Position numbers and translations under genes: made by a program. The notes under the pieces were generated by a model. That model ran no database searches. It saw only the letters and a program-made list of their open reading frames with translations, and was not told the origin of the DNA. Below, in pieces: positions 28,785-40,300 of a DNA stretch of 64,000 bases (the first letter of the stretch is position 1; every line of letters starts with the position of its first letter). Where the stretch lies: assembly GCA_030435675.1 (NCBI GenBank), contig CM059621.1:1860001-1924000 (forward strand), written 5' to 3'. The DNA comes from Steinernema hermaphroditum (Eukaryota > Nematoda > Chromadorea > Rhabditida > Steinernematidae).

Positions 28785-29551
28785 ATATTGAACTCTATGT
28801 CACACTCTCACTTGTGTCGCGGTGGCGAGCGGTCGGTCCCTCATTCGCTCTCTATGTGTCTGCTGTCAGATGGCAAACCCCGTGATAGTTGTGACTGTTC
28901 CGGCTTTCAGAGGGAATTGGGACACCCGGAAGCCGTAGTCCCACCACCATTGACAACAAGATGTCCGACGCCAGGAATCCGACGCCCGACGCTGCGTGAG
29001 ATGTCATCCCGAAGCTCTGAGGAAGCTCTGATGTCGCCGACGCTCTGAGGACCAGCGAAGACGCAACTCCCCGAGCACGGACCATCAGATGCAAGCTCAG
29101 AAGCGTCCGCTGTGCCGCAAAGGATGTTCCGCTGCCGCAGGTGAAGATTTGCCGATTCCCAGATGCCCCGTGAAGTGCGCCGTCTAAGACCGGTTCGACA
29201 TCTACGCCGCGCCAGGGATGAAGTCGTCTGCCAGTCTGCCAGTCACGTACAGTCATATGGTTGGGCTAGACCGAGGGTATACACTTGGTGGGCTATCATT
29301 CTCGAAGGCATAGTGGTAGTGAGCCAGTCTGTTGCGAACTGTCGCTTGTGGCTCTTTGTGGCGCATGTAGCTCTTTAAGGCCGGTCACAGTTTCCGCAAC
29401 TATGACCGGGCCTTTAAGGGTTTCATTTTTTGTGGTCGACCGATCGATGCTGGCCATAGTCAGCACTTTTGTTTGCTGTCTGAAAGCGACCGCTCATCGA
29501 ATGACTCCGCTCCCGTTCACACATACACACACGCTATAGAAATTTTAACAA
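28785..29551. repeat. Dispersed repeat with internal hairpin
   Basis: Non-coding sequence between the chemoreceptor fragment and srt-1. Its left 200 bp shares blocks with 2930-3200, so it contains a member of a dispersed family. A near-perfect stem-loop lies at 29373-29418 (arms CTTTAAGGCCGGTCACAGT and its near complement, 7-nt loop). Both ends begin with loosely similar TCTAT...GTGTG words read inward, which may be worn terminal repeats. Position 29551 is also a breakpoint of the duplicated segment. Confidence 0.5.
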
Positions 29552-29584
29552 TATGAGCCATTGCCCTCAGAGAACTAAACGCAA

Positions 29585-30009
29585 TCAGTGGGTTAAGCTA
29601 ACTACAGGTGTATGCACTGAAGGGCAGAACGCGGCGTTTATGCGTTCTCGAACGGCGCCATTCATAGCCATGTAAACGATTCCAGTTCCAGCTAAAAATC
29701 CCTGCTACATCCACAATACAATTATGACTTACCATGAAGAGACGCCCATACCAGCTCTCCTATTACTCCGGCATAGGGCGACAAGGCCGGACCAAGTGGA
29801 ACATAATAGATCACAAGATATCCCATCGACGTTAGATCTGACAGAATGGCGATTACCAACGCTTGAATGGAGACCTTGATTTCCAGTTTTGCCGCATCCT
29901 TAGATCCATTATTTTTTAAAAATCGGTGCATGAACGCAAGCATCACTATATACGCAGTTGTGATGAAACCCAGTTTGAAGAAATTGTTGAAGATGTGTAC
30001 TAAGTTGGG
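29585..30009 (-). pseudogene. 3' half of srt-1 (TM5-TM7)
   Basis: Two exons of an Srt-type chemoreceptor: 30009-29733 (after a TTCTAG acceptor; F-N-N-F-F-K-L-G-F-I-T-T-A then TM6 and TM7 start) and 29691-29585 (G-T-G-I-V-Y-M-A-M-N-G-A-V-R-E-R-I, the Srt TM7 end, with stop at 29585-29587). The front half of the gene is at 30184-30628, but the junction between them is rearranged and the exon for TM4 and the second extracellular loop is absent. This copy of the 3' half occurs once; the array units carry only the front half. Confidence 0.75.
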
Positions 30010-30059
30010 CTAGAATAGACTGCTGGAAGCCATGATTGACCATTTCACTACCTCTCGGT

Positions 30060-30241
30060 TAGTATAGGTAAGAAAATGTGTTAAAATGACTTGAAGATGG
30101 CTTGTAGTTTTCTGGATGATGTACTGCTGCGCCAGCGAGGTACTTGCTCTGAACCGAAGGCATACTTGCTCTGAACCGAAGGCATCATCCAGAAAACTAC
30201 AAGCCATCTTCAAGTCATTTTAACACATTTTCTTACCTATA
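30060..30241. repeat. Fold-back junction inside srt-1
   Basis: 30064-30119 is the inverted complement of 30184-30240 (about 57 bp, essentially perfect), separated by a spacer. The spacer contains ACTTGCTCTGAACCGAAGGC in two tandem 22-bp copies (30142-30163 and 30164-30185). The whole of 30060-30163 equals the reverse complement of 44988-45091. It is therefore an inverted piece of srt-1 exon 2, intron and exon 3 at the left edge of the tandem array. Confidence 0.85.
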
Positions 30242-30628
30242 CTACTCTCAGCCACATAGGAAACCCATATTCCGCTGTTGCAATGGTTTATGCCTTGCAT
30301 CGAGAAGAATCCAGCAAAGATGACCGCATGGAACAGGTTGATGATGTCCAGCACAGTGTTAAAAACGATGATCTTATAACAGGGATGCCAGATGTGAGGT
30401 GGTCGCCTACAAACAAATTCCAACTTCGGTTGCTTGTCGAATAACCTACATGAAAACTGAAAGAACGAAAAGGCAAATGAAGACAGCGACGATGCCGAAA
30501 ACCAGGTATATCATTCCAAATGTCCTGGCCCACTGTTCGCCTCCTTTAATGCCGCCATCAGTGCCGTTCAGAACCAGGCTCAGCGAGCCGTTCTGTGTGC
30601 AGAATGGGAGCATATGGAAGATTAATCT
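30184..30628 (-). pseudogene. Front half of srt-1 (TM1-TM3), unit A
   Basis: Srt-type receptor start: ATG at 30628, an N-terminal tail with N-G-S and N-G-T sites, TM1, then H-P-C-Y-K-I-I-V-F-N-T-V-L-D-I (the Srt C-Y-K-I motif) and TM2-TM3. Exon 2 ends at 30237, followed by a 40-nt GT-AG intron (30236-30197) and the start of exon 3. Between TM1 and the next segment the frame must shift by one base near 30445, and no intron resolves this. The same shift is present in all three units, so it predates the array. The gene is also cut at the unit edge. Confidence 0.7.
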
Positions 30629-31656
30629 GAAAGTGTGGCCCATCGAACCTTTAGTTACAGAAATTCTAACATAGCCGAGTCTTTCGTTAGCGTCGCTTAA
30701 CACGGACACAACACTGGTGTTATTAAACGTTAACTATGTTATTTTGACCGAGCACACATTTGTTTTTAGCTCACTTAACAGTAAATTAAATAAAACGTTT
30801 TCATCGAATAACGTATTTATTATGAAACGCCCGTAAACGTTTCCTGTTTATAAATCGTCACAGTCGCGGACGAGAAAGTTGACCGCCAGATTTCCACAAT
30901 TAGGATCAGTCGCTTGCCGTGTGTGAAAAAGCCGTCCCTGGCGGGACACTGGAACAGCGCATCAACTCGCACCATTAGCTGACAATCATGTGAGGCCAAC
31001 CAAAAAAAGTTCCACCACATTTTTACAGTTTACACGCGTTTTGCGTGCTAAGGGTAGCCTCGCACATGAAGACAATAATGGCCTTTCGGTGAAAACACCT
31101 ATGTACGACAGGTGACAACCTCGGTGATCATCAAAAAAGCTGAACCTGGCCCAAAATCTGGACTTAAAATTTTGTTTTGGCGTTGTATCAGCTGTCATTT
31201 CAACTTACTTTGTGCGCAGCACTCTTAGTTTAGTTCTTTGTCGAAATAACTACATTTATTCTAATACGAACAGAGGAGTTACTTAGCGGGCACAAGTACC
31301 TTGATTCTATTGTTTTTGACTTTTCGATGTCGATGTCATACAAATCAACGATTCAGAAAATTGGTCTTTATATCATGATATGCTCTTTTGCACATTCCAG
31401 CTGGTAATGCGAAAAAAGGACTAAACAGAAAACGTGAAAGACATGCGTATGGAAGGTCTTTATGTGGGAATGTCTTTTGCTTATGTACACCGAACCACAG
31501 CGAATCTTGTAGCCACCTTTTGTTATACGCCTTGAAATAAAAGGTAACGGACGAGATAGCAAAAACACAAGTGAGTCTCTTTTGTTTTATAAGGGTGTGT
31601 CATACAATAACATTTACCGGCTATTGTTCTACTACGACTTCTTTGTCCTCCGAACG
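30629..31656. other. Intergenic, unit A
   Basis: About 1 kb upstream of srt-1 with only short unsupported frames. It repeats exactly in units B and C as far as I compared. Confidence 0.5.
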
Positions 31657-32636
31657 CTACAAATTCCGTTCGTTAGAACGTTGCCCGAAATTGTGAGAAT
31701 TTGTACCAGAATTACTTGAAAACATAAATTTGAACTTCGCCATCAGTAAGTACTCATTTTCGTAGCATCTATTATTAGTGTATCCGAAACTATTTGTATT
31801 CGGGCCTTGTTCTTCGGGAATCGCAGAACTCGCCGATTGCACTGACTGACCAGGATTAGCTTGGTATTGTTTTACTATGCTCTGTAATGCGCTATCGATG
31901 ATGCTGGGAAGTGTTGAGTTTAAGTTGGAAACTTTGTGGTAATTTAATTCCGAGGTATTCATAATACATACAATTTTAATGCCGTTTTGCTGTGAGACTC
32001 CGACGTCTGCGCTGCCAGCTGAAGATGGGATCCCGCTCCGTCCGCTGCGACTTGATTCAAGCTCTTCGCCACTTCAACGCCCGCGCATACTAATGGGACC
32101 ACTGATCGTTCTTCTCGGATGCCATCTCCAGCCGAAGCCAGAGGAAAATCAGCGACTACGGTGTGATTAGTGCCTTTTTGTGCATATATGACGTCTCGCA
32201 AGGTGTAAGCCTTCGATACGAGAAGATAAACTCGTAAACGCGTAAACTCGTTTGCTGTGAGACCGTTGATTTGGGAATATGTAACAAATCGGTTTGCTTT
32301 GAAAGCAAAATGTCGCTTGCTGACTGGAATATATTTGTACCTATTGGCTAAAGTTAATGATCGCATTGCGTCACGAAGGCGTTTTATAAGTACAGGCAAA
32401 CGACATGCATCTTCTGATAAAGTTATGGAAGAAATTTCGATAGAGTAGACGACATCCGAGTGCAGCACAGAAATCAGCTTGCGTGGGCCCCGAAGCTGAG
32501 AATTGAATTCGATGCCGTCGAGATGGTGGAGCACGGCAAGCGAAGTCGCCGCACCTGAGCGCGCGGACGTCGGAGTTGAAACGATTCTTCTGGTTGAGTA
32601 ATCGATGCGGGCCCTAAAATTTACTGCAAAATTCAC
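31657..32636 (-). CDS. Unidentified ORF pair, unit A
   Basis: Two consecutive minus-strand frames: one of 225 codons (32636-31959) and one of 101 codons (31962-31657), whose ATG overlaps the previous stop as ATGA. The first has no ATG near its start (GTG), but a T-rich stretch followed by TTTTAG at about 32618 could be a splice acceptor. Its composition is protein-like (L-I-K-R-L-R-D-A, R-F-V-T-Y-S-Q-I-N-G-L) but I recognise no domain. It starts only about 50 bp from the srt-2 stop. It may be a decayed transposon, part of an unannotated gene, or chance. Confidence 0.25.
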
Positions 32637-32686
32637 TCGTGCCAGCTCGCGATGTATTACCTTTTTGTCGCCCTGCTATCGTCCAA

Positions 32687-33815
32687 TCAACGTGTCTTAA
32701 CCGATGTCACATGCACCACTGTACCACTTTTACTGCTATTCCGGAATCTGATAACAAAGGTCCGCCAATCTCTTCTTATTTCGGCATTGCAGCACAAATA
32801 CACAATTCCACCAAGCCCAACCTCTGCACGGAAAATGTATCCATCGATCCATTGAACTGATCCAGGTAAAACGAAGAATAGGACGATAGTTGCGTACGAA
32901 AGACCGCAGATCAGAGTCACTTGTAACAGCAGCTAAAGCTCTCCAGAGTTAGTGCACAATAGAGGAATAATCAAGCTTACTACGATCTTTGCCTTCGTCA
33001 TATAGGCTGAATTGACTTTGCGGACCTTCCAGAAAATGGTGAGAATGAGGAGAACGTAAACAACAGATAGAACAACAATAAAAGTTGAATCGTTATAAAA
33101 CAAAGCCATGTTCTTGTACTAAGTGACTCGAATTAGCATTCAATTGTGCTGAACGAAAACTACTTACTTGATTCCTGTCGATTATGGGCACTCTGCTGTC
33201 GTCCACACCCGAGTAAGGATTCGGGCTTCCCACGTGGTTGACAGAAGTAACTATGACTGGCGGGATGAAAAACAAGTAATAGCCCGAATAGACTACTATC
33301 GCGATCATCCAAACATAAACTATATTTCCCTCGAAAAGCCAGGATGTCGATTTGCACTGGATTATATCGGCTAATCGATTCAAAGCCAACAGACTGGCGG
33401 ACGTGGTCTGAGTGACTCGCAAGGCGTTAATCGTAGAGCCCATAAGATAGGTCACAGCTGGACTACAGCAGTAGACGGCTCCCGTGTAAAACAAGTAGGG
33501 CTGAACAGCAGTCAACAACGCAAGAAAGATGAGGTCTTGAACGCCGATAAAGATCATAATACGGTAGCATGAATGCTTGGCGTACTTGCCCTGTAGCAGA
33601 GACATCAGTACTGGGATGTATATGGACTAAATAGTGATGTCCAAATAATGTTTGCATGGAGAATGGTGACATACGAGAAACACAGTGCCCATTGAAACGT
33701 ATATTGCGCAGTGAAGAGGTCTGGAGACACCCTTCTGGCACCACTCCTCCTTTGTCATGGCTGAACAACTGTAGAGACGATTATACTCATTTGGATCGAA
33801 CAGAAAAACGTTCAT
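32687..33815 (-). CDS. srt-like chemoreceptor GPCR (srt-2), 4 exons, complete, unit A
   Basis: A predicted 325-residue Srt-type seven-transmembrane chemoreceptor. Exon model (minus order): 33815-33675, 33626-33168, 33112-32981, 32932-32687, with GT-AG introns of about 48-55 nt and a continuous frame of 978 nt. Seen: an N-terminal tail M-N-V-F-L-F-D-P-N-E-Y-N-R; TM1 with Y-I-P-V-L; the Srt motif H-S-C-Y-R-I-M-I-F-I-G-V-Q-D; Y-C-C-S-P in extracellular loop 1; L-L-A-L-N-R at the end of TM3; K-A-K-I-V before TM6; and a TM7 G-G-I-V-Y-L-C-C-N-A-E-I-R typical of Srt. It is intact and repeated at 47533-48661 and 62372-63500. Confidence 0.87.
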
Positions 33816-35517
33816 CTTCCGAATTTGGCGTTGCCCTATAATCAACAAGCTAATGAAGCATTTTGAGAGGATCATGCAGCGCATTCAACTCCGCAAGAGC
33901 GGTCTACTCTGCCACACCATGTCACGGAGCATAGAAATCAATGGCATGGACTACAGGTGAGAGAGCCAAAACAACCATTTGAGTTAGGTCAGGGAGCGAA
34001 AGACTTCACCGATTGCGTCCTAATGAAAATTAAAGACCAACGTATCTGTACAAACATCAATTAACCAGATTACAAATAGTAATGTGGCTACCCACGTAGC
34101 CGGAACAAAAAAAATTCTTGTTTTTCGTGAGAGCGCATGTGAGAGAATACTTGGTAATCAGACAATAGCGGAGTCAACAGACGAATTGTGCTCACTCTAC
34201 TCATTGAGACTTAGACTCTACCAGTCCGAAAGACCTGTCTACGCCAAAATGGGACTACCCTTGACAGACTCGAAGCTGTAAATAAAAAAAAACGACAAAA
34301 TAAAGCACTTTTCAGACTGTCTCACAAACGACGTCGGATTTGTAGGAGACCAGTAAAACTATTACATAAAACAGTTTTTCGCCGAACCACATCTCGTCAA
34401 GAAGACCGTCAAAGCCGCCAAAACACCCGCGCTTCGCAACCTGAAGACACGCTCCCACGTCAAAGTCTGCACTGCCAACCGATGACTTTGACTCCCATAC
34501 AACCGGAAGCAGAATGTAGCTTCAATTTTTGACCACTGTTTAGTACAAAGGCTTTTGTGGGGAAATGTGATCCATGTTATTAAACCAGAAAGGGAAAATG
34601 CCACCAAAAACACGCAGCTTTCTAATGAGTCCGTGTAGACGTGAATGGATAACCGGCGCGTTCGTTGGTCCGGGAATGTAAGTGTTTTCCTGTGCCCACG
34701 GCAGCGGTTCGTTTCAAACAGCATTGAGCCGATTCTGATCGAACACAAACCGGCTCACAATTACCCACAGAGACCGTTTAGAACAGACTATGTCCGGCAG
34801 GTAACCACACACAATGAGGAAGCGGAGGAGAACCGAACCGAACCGAGCATCGAATGAAACGCGTTCGCAATGAACCACGCAGACAATTCGTAAGCAATCG
34901 ATTCACCATACCTCAAACCTAGCTGCGAAGCCTTCCGTTCGTTTTTAGTTAAACTCAAAAATAAAAACGACTCTATGAGTATGAGCAACAATCTCGCCGC
35001 CCGCAGTGCTATTGGTGTCTTCATAAGGTATTTGGTGTGTTTACTACCGAAAGGACGCTGATGTCTAGTGGAACGCACCCAGCCGCCTGGGTCGGCTAGC
35101 CATTCAGCTGACTTAAGCGTCCGGATCACTGGTACATACAGCTGATCCGAAAATCGTAATAAATACTCCGTCTCGAGTTTGTCCGTCTCTGTGGGAGAGA
35201 ACAACCGAACAGAGGAACTAGCTGTGTATTTGAAGGATTTTCTCTGATCATCTGAGCTGTTGAACGTCTGACAGATCAACGAGATGCTTGTTTATTACCG
35301 AACTAGTTGATGAGACTTCACCCATCCGGAGCTGCAGCTATAGAATTGCTAGCTAAACTTGCCTTCCAATCATAGGATAAGCGTTGTATGTCATAATTTG
35401 ATTCTTTACAAACACGGTACTTAAAAACAGTTGCATTTCAGAACAGTTGTCTGATCAAATATTGGTCTAGCAAATCAACAAATGACAAAATCCGATATCA
35501 ACACTTAACTGAAAAAA
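33816..35517. other. Intergenic between srt-2 and srt-3, unit A
   Basis: About 1.7 kb. A 163-codon minus-strand frame (34788-35279) and others are open here but show no domain, conserved motif or splice context. A segment at 35060-35130 with ACCCAGGCGGCTGGGT on the minus strand is a small palindrome-rich block, possibly a dispersed repeat. Position 34023 is A here and in unit C (63708) but G in unit B (48869). Confidence 0.5.
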
Positions 35518-36361
35518 TCAGCATTTTTGAACAGACGTCACATGTACCACGCTAACACGTTTCTTCCCTTTCCACATTCTGGTGAAACAGGTTTTCCAGT
35601 CATTTCTGATTTCACGATTGCAGCACAAATATATAATTCCACCGAGTCCTGCTTCAACACGGAAAACATAGGCGTTTAACCACTGAAGAGATTTGGGCGT
35701 CAGGAAGAAGCAGATTGAGGTTGCATAGACGAGTCCGGAGATCATGCTGACCTGCACTATCAACTGTATACAGTACAATTAGGACGATTACAAAAAGTGC
35801 CTACGCTTACCTTGATCTTTGCTTTTGTCATATTAACTGTACTGACAGCGCGCAGTTTCCAGAACACTATGACGATAAATAGAACATAAAGCGTTGACAA
35901 CACAGTAAGGAAAGCAACATCGTGATAAAGTACGTTTATGCTCACATACTAAACCTTGTGATAAATCTTTAAAATCTATAGAACATCTTTACCTCTTTGA
36001 TGTTGATTGTTGGGACTCTTCTGTCGTTTACACCAAAGTAAGGATTTGGACTACCCACCCGATTTGTAGATGAAATCAGGACTGGTGGAAAGAACAGAAA
36101 ATTATAGCCTGAATATGCTACCACCAGGGCCATCCAACCATAAACTCTATTTTCTTCGAAAAGCCAACGCATCCATTTGAATTCGATTATGTCAGAAAAA
36201 CGATTCAGTGCTAGCAGAGTGGACGTGCAGGTTTGAGTGCTCCACAGGAACTTAAACAAACAGCCCAATATATAAATAACGGTTGGGCTACAGCAGTAGA
36301 CGGCTCCCACATAGAACACGTAGGGTTGAATGATAGTGAGGATCAGTAGCAGTATAATGTC
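35518..36361 (-). pseudogene. srt-like chemoreceptor lacking its 5' end (srt-3), unit A
   Basis: Srt-type receptor from TM2 onward: Y-V-F-Y-V-G-A-V-Y-C-C-S-P, L-L-A-L-N-R after TM3, F-F-P-P-V-L in TM4, then exons with K-A-K-I-K and a TM7 of G-G-I-I-Y-L-C-C-N-R-E-I-R, with stop at 35518. Introns are GT-AG and short. At 36361/36362 the exon is cut in TM2 and joined to the 29551 end of the inverted segment. The TM1 exon is nowhere in the window. Without a start it is presumably inactive. Confidence 0.8.
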
Positions 36362-37386
36362 TTGTTAAAATTTCTATAGCGTGTGTGTATGTGTGAACGG
36401 GAGCGGAGTCATTCGATGAGCGGTCGCTTTCAGACAGCAAACAAAAGTGCTGACTATGGCCAGCATCGATCGGTCGACCACAAAAAATGAAACCCTTAAA
36501 GGCCCGGTCATAGTTGCGGAAACTGTGACCGGCCTTAAAGAGCTACATGCGCCACAAAGAGCCACAAGCGACAGTTCGCAACAGACTGGCTCACTACCAC
36601 TATGCCTTCGAGAATGATAGCCCACCAAGTGTATACCCTCGGTCTAGCCCAACCATATGACTGTACGTGACTGGCAGACTGGCAGACGACTTCATCCCTG
36701 GCGCGGCGTAGATGTCGAACCGGTCTTAGACGGCGCACTTCACGGGGCATCTGGGAATCGGCAAATCTTCACCTGCGGCAGCGGAACATCCTTTGCGGCA
36801 CAGCGGACGCTTCTGAGCTTGCATCTGATGGTCCGTGCTCGGGGAGTTGCGTCTTCGCTGGTCCTCAGAGCGTCGGCGACATCAGAGCTTCCTCAGAGCT
36901 TCGGGATGACATCTCACGCAGCGTCGGGCGTCGGATTCCTGGCGTCGGACATCTTGTTGTCAATGGTGGTGGGACTACGGCTTCCGGGTGTCCCAATTCC
37001 CTCTGAAAGCCGGAACAGTCACAACTATCACGGGGTTTGCCATCTGACAGCAGACACATAGAGAGCGAATGAGGGACCGACCGCTCGCCACCGCGACACA
37101 AGTGAGAGTGTGACATAGAGTTCAATATAAATCAAAATATAAATCTTCCACCACGAGGTTCTCCACAAATAGTTTGTGATCGCTGTGAACATCAATGAAA
37201 GATCTCCTTCGTGCCAAAGAATAATGCAGCAGTTCGTCCATTTTAACTGCCATGATTAGTCTTCTTAACATCTACCGAAAAACTTATTGTTTTGACATTT
37301 CTTATCCAAACATCATCTACCAAGCCGGATCAAGAAATGTAGCCGCGTACAAAGGTGTTATTGAGATGTTTAGTGTTTAAGTTTTT

Positions 37387-40300
37387 GTGAAGTCTATTCT
37401 TCTACAAGACTACAATGAGGCTTCGTCCAGACAAATGACGGACGACGAGAAGATTCGAAAGTTGAAGTATTTCCTGGAAGGGAGTGCCCGGGAGAAATTT
37501 GATGAGCTTTCCCCAGCAGAGCAACAAGATTACAGGGCAGCCACGAACAAGTTGAAACTACTCATGGCATCTCCGGAAGACAAGCAGACAGCGCAAAGAA
37601 AACTCACCACGATTGAACAAACGGATGGAGAGTCAGTTGAGGATTTCTTGCGACGCCTTCGGAAATTATTGAAGGACGCATTTCCATCAAAGTCAGATGC
37701 TGAAGTCAAGCAGAAAATACTGGAGGAATACACACACCGCTTCGATGGAGAAATCTACTTCCACATCGGTAAAAGTGATCCATCGTCCTACGAGGAGATG
37801 GTAAAAGTGGCAAAGAAGATCGAAGCCCTCATAGCCGGTAAAAGAAAAGGGAAAAAGTCGGTTGAAGAACTGTGTTCGCTAATGACGAACATGCTGACGA
37901 AACATGAAAATGGTGGTAATCGGGAAAGTCGTAAAGTGAGCTTTGACGAAACATCGAGGTCGCGCTCACCCACACCATACAGAAACAATTCGGGTGACCA
38001 AAGGACCAGCTATCAGAACCGCAACAATGAAGGACCGCGTAATTATCGGCAGCAGCCTTATCAGCAGAACATTCAAAGGCAAAACAATTATCGTTATCAA
38101 GGACCGAACAGCAGGGACAACAATCAATATCAAAATCGCCAAAGCAATAGATACAATGATTTCGGCCCAAGACAACCAAGAAGACCTCAAGGAAATTGCT
38201 ACAATTGTGGCCGTCAAGGACATTTCGCTCGTGATTGCCGTAGTCGTCCCAACAACCAGTTCCAACAAAATTCCAGGCCGTACCAGAACCAACAATCTTA
38301 TCAAAACGCACCCAATCGACGGGTCAACCTGGTACAAGAACCCAAAGAACACCTGAACACCATCAGTTCACACGAACTCACAGAGATCAGGTCAAATATG
38401 GAACGTATGGAGAGACGTTGGGATGATCAAGAAAGATCAATGAGAGCTTTGGCGGAACAAAACAGACAATTAGCAACACTAAGCTACCCGGAAATTAACG
38501 TCATAACAACAATGGAAGACGGCTTCGACGACGAAATTCAGGAATTCCTTATGGAAAATGAGCTCAAGGAGCAGCAAGAGTATCAAGAGAAGGCAACGGG
38601 GCCTTCAACCGAGCCGGAGCCCGGAATGGTAAACATCGAACCCGTAAGTATCAACAGGAACACGTCTAGAAGACGAACGTGGACGATGATTCCGTTCGCG
38701 TTGGCCATGATCCTTGCATTGCCGATAACAGCGGCACTCCCACAGCCAAACGGCCCACTATTCTGCAAGTGGGATGCCAGACCGATGAGATTCCTGATGC
38801 CAGAGAGAATCGAATGTCCTAAATTTCAACTGGAAGACAGCAGCAAAGTTATACCGGCAACATTACCTGTATACAAGCACAACTTGATCCGCTACGACAC
38901 AGAGGCCTTCGTTTGCAAAATCATTGAGCAATCGGCAAGTTTCTATACGAACATCATGAATGACCATTTCCAACATCACACATCAAAGAACTTAGAGGTT
39001 ACCTTACGAGATTGCAAGAACATGATTGCCCACAAAAGATGTTCTTTGGGAATGATGTCGCAGGTAGGTGAGATCTTCCGGACCAACGAGAAGCTGGAAT
39101 ACGAGTTTCCTGGACCACTTTTTGGGTGGATTGGCTACTCGTACAAAAGCGTGGCCAATTGCATCCTCTTTAAAACAAGGATTTTTGCGCAATTCGGCAG
39201 CACTCGAATGGAATCCCCCATCGGCGATATGGAAGACTGCAAATACGAAGATGGATCTTGTTCGTTAGGTGACGGAAGCGTCGTTATCTGGAAACCGGAA
39301 AGCAAGCAAGCGTGTAATTTCATCAAACATGCAGAATGGGAGGGACATTTCTTCGGAAATACCTGGCTGACAACATCAAAAGAATTCGCACTGACATTCG
39401 CCGAAGAATACAAAATCGTCGATGATTGCGGCATGAGGATGGTACGATCAATCCAAGGATTCGCTGTGCCATACGATAACCTGAAGCAATACTTGCATAA
39501 TCGACGCTCCAGAAGCGTCCCTTTTAAAAAGGAACTAGAAGAGACAGTGATCGGTGATCGGCATAGTGACCAGCCACCAATTGGCATCTCAAATGACGGC
39601 ACTTGATCTCGACATTATGCTACAAGAATCCATCGTGTTCGACCAGGCCCTGAAAACACTCTGCTCTACAGTAAACTCAATCTTACAAATGACATCAATC
39701 ACGGTATACGATAACCCAACGTTGGTAACACGTCTACTGTTAAACGAGTCGAATTTGGTAGCAACAGCTACACCACCCGGCTTAGTTGAAGTATGGCCAT
39801 GTGCGGTCGCGGACGCCCAAAACATCACATTCGCTCCAGAAAACGGTACTTGCTTTGAGTTTCCTAAAGTAGCAGTAAAACTCTTCGGATCAACAAGAGA
39901 AGCTTACCTTGACCCACGAACACAGATCTTAACCCCGACGTCTCGTAAAATCCAATGCGATAAATGGGAGAAAAGAACCATCACATTCGGCAACAAATTC
40001 GTTTCACTCGAACGAGCAACTGGCGTGATCACTCCTCTCAACAGAACCGAATTCAAAGATCTACAAATGAAGCACCAGGACATTCTCATATCCAAACTTG
40101 AAGCTATTGCGTTCCACAATCTAGTTATCAACAACATAACGGACCTCGTGCATCCCTTCCATCTCAACGACCTAGCTCACCAACACATCCAGTCGATAAC
40201 ATCCAACATAGGTACCGTAAGAGATAGCAGCACTGACGAAGATGGACATCGACGAGTCAAGATATCAAAGCTATCGGCTATAATTAGTGGATATACTTGG

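Noticed and set aside
29541..29551. TGTTAAAATT on the minus strand as the start of a 5' LTR
   Set aside because: It coincides with the edge of the duplicated segment, is separated from Gag by a chemoreceptor fragment and a dispersed repeat, and has no matching partner at the 3' end. It is a duplication breakpoint, not an LTR terminus.
34788..35279. A 163-codon frame as a gene
   Set aside because: No domain, no splice context and no paralogue other than the array copies, which are identical only because the unit is duplicated.
37829..38356. Antisense and alternate frames inside the polyprotein as genes
   Set aside because: They overlap the well-supported Gag/CCHC region and have the composition expected of shadow frames.
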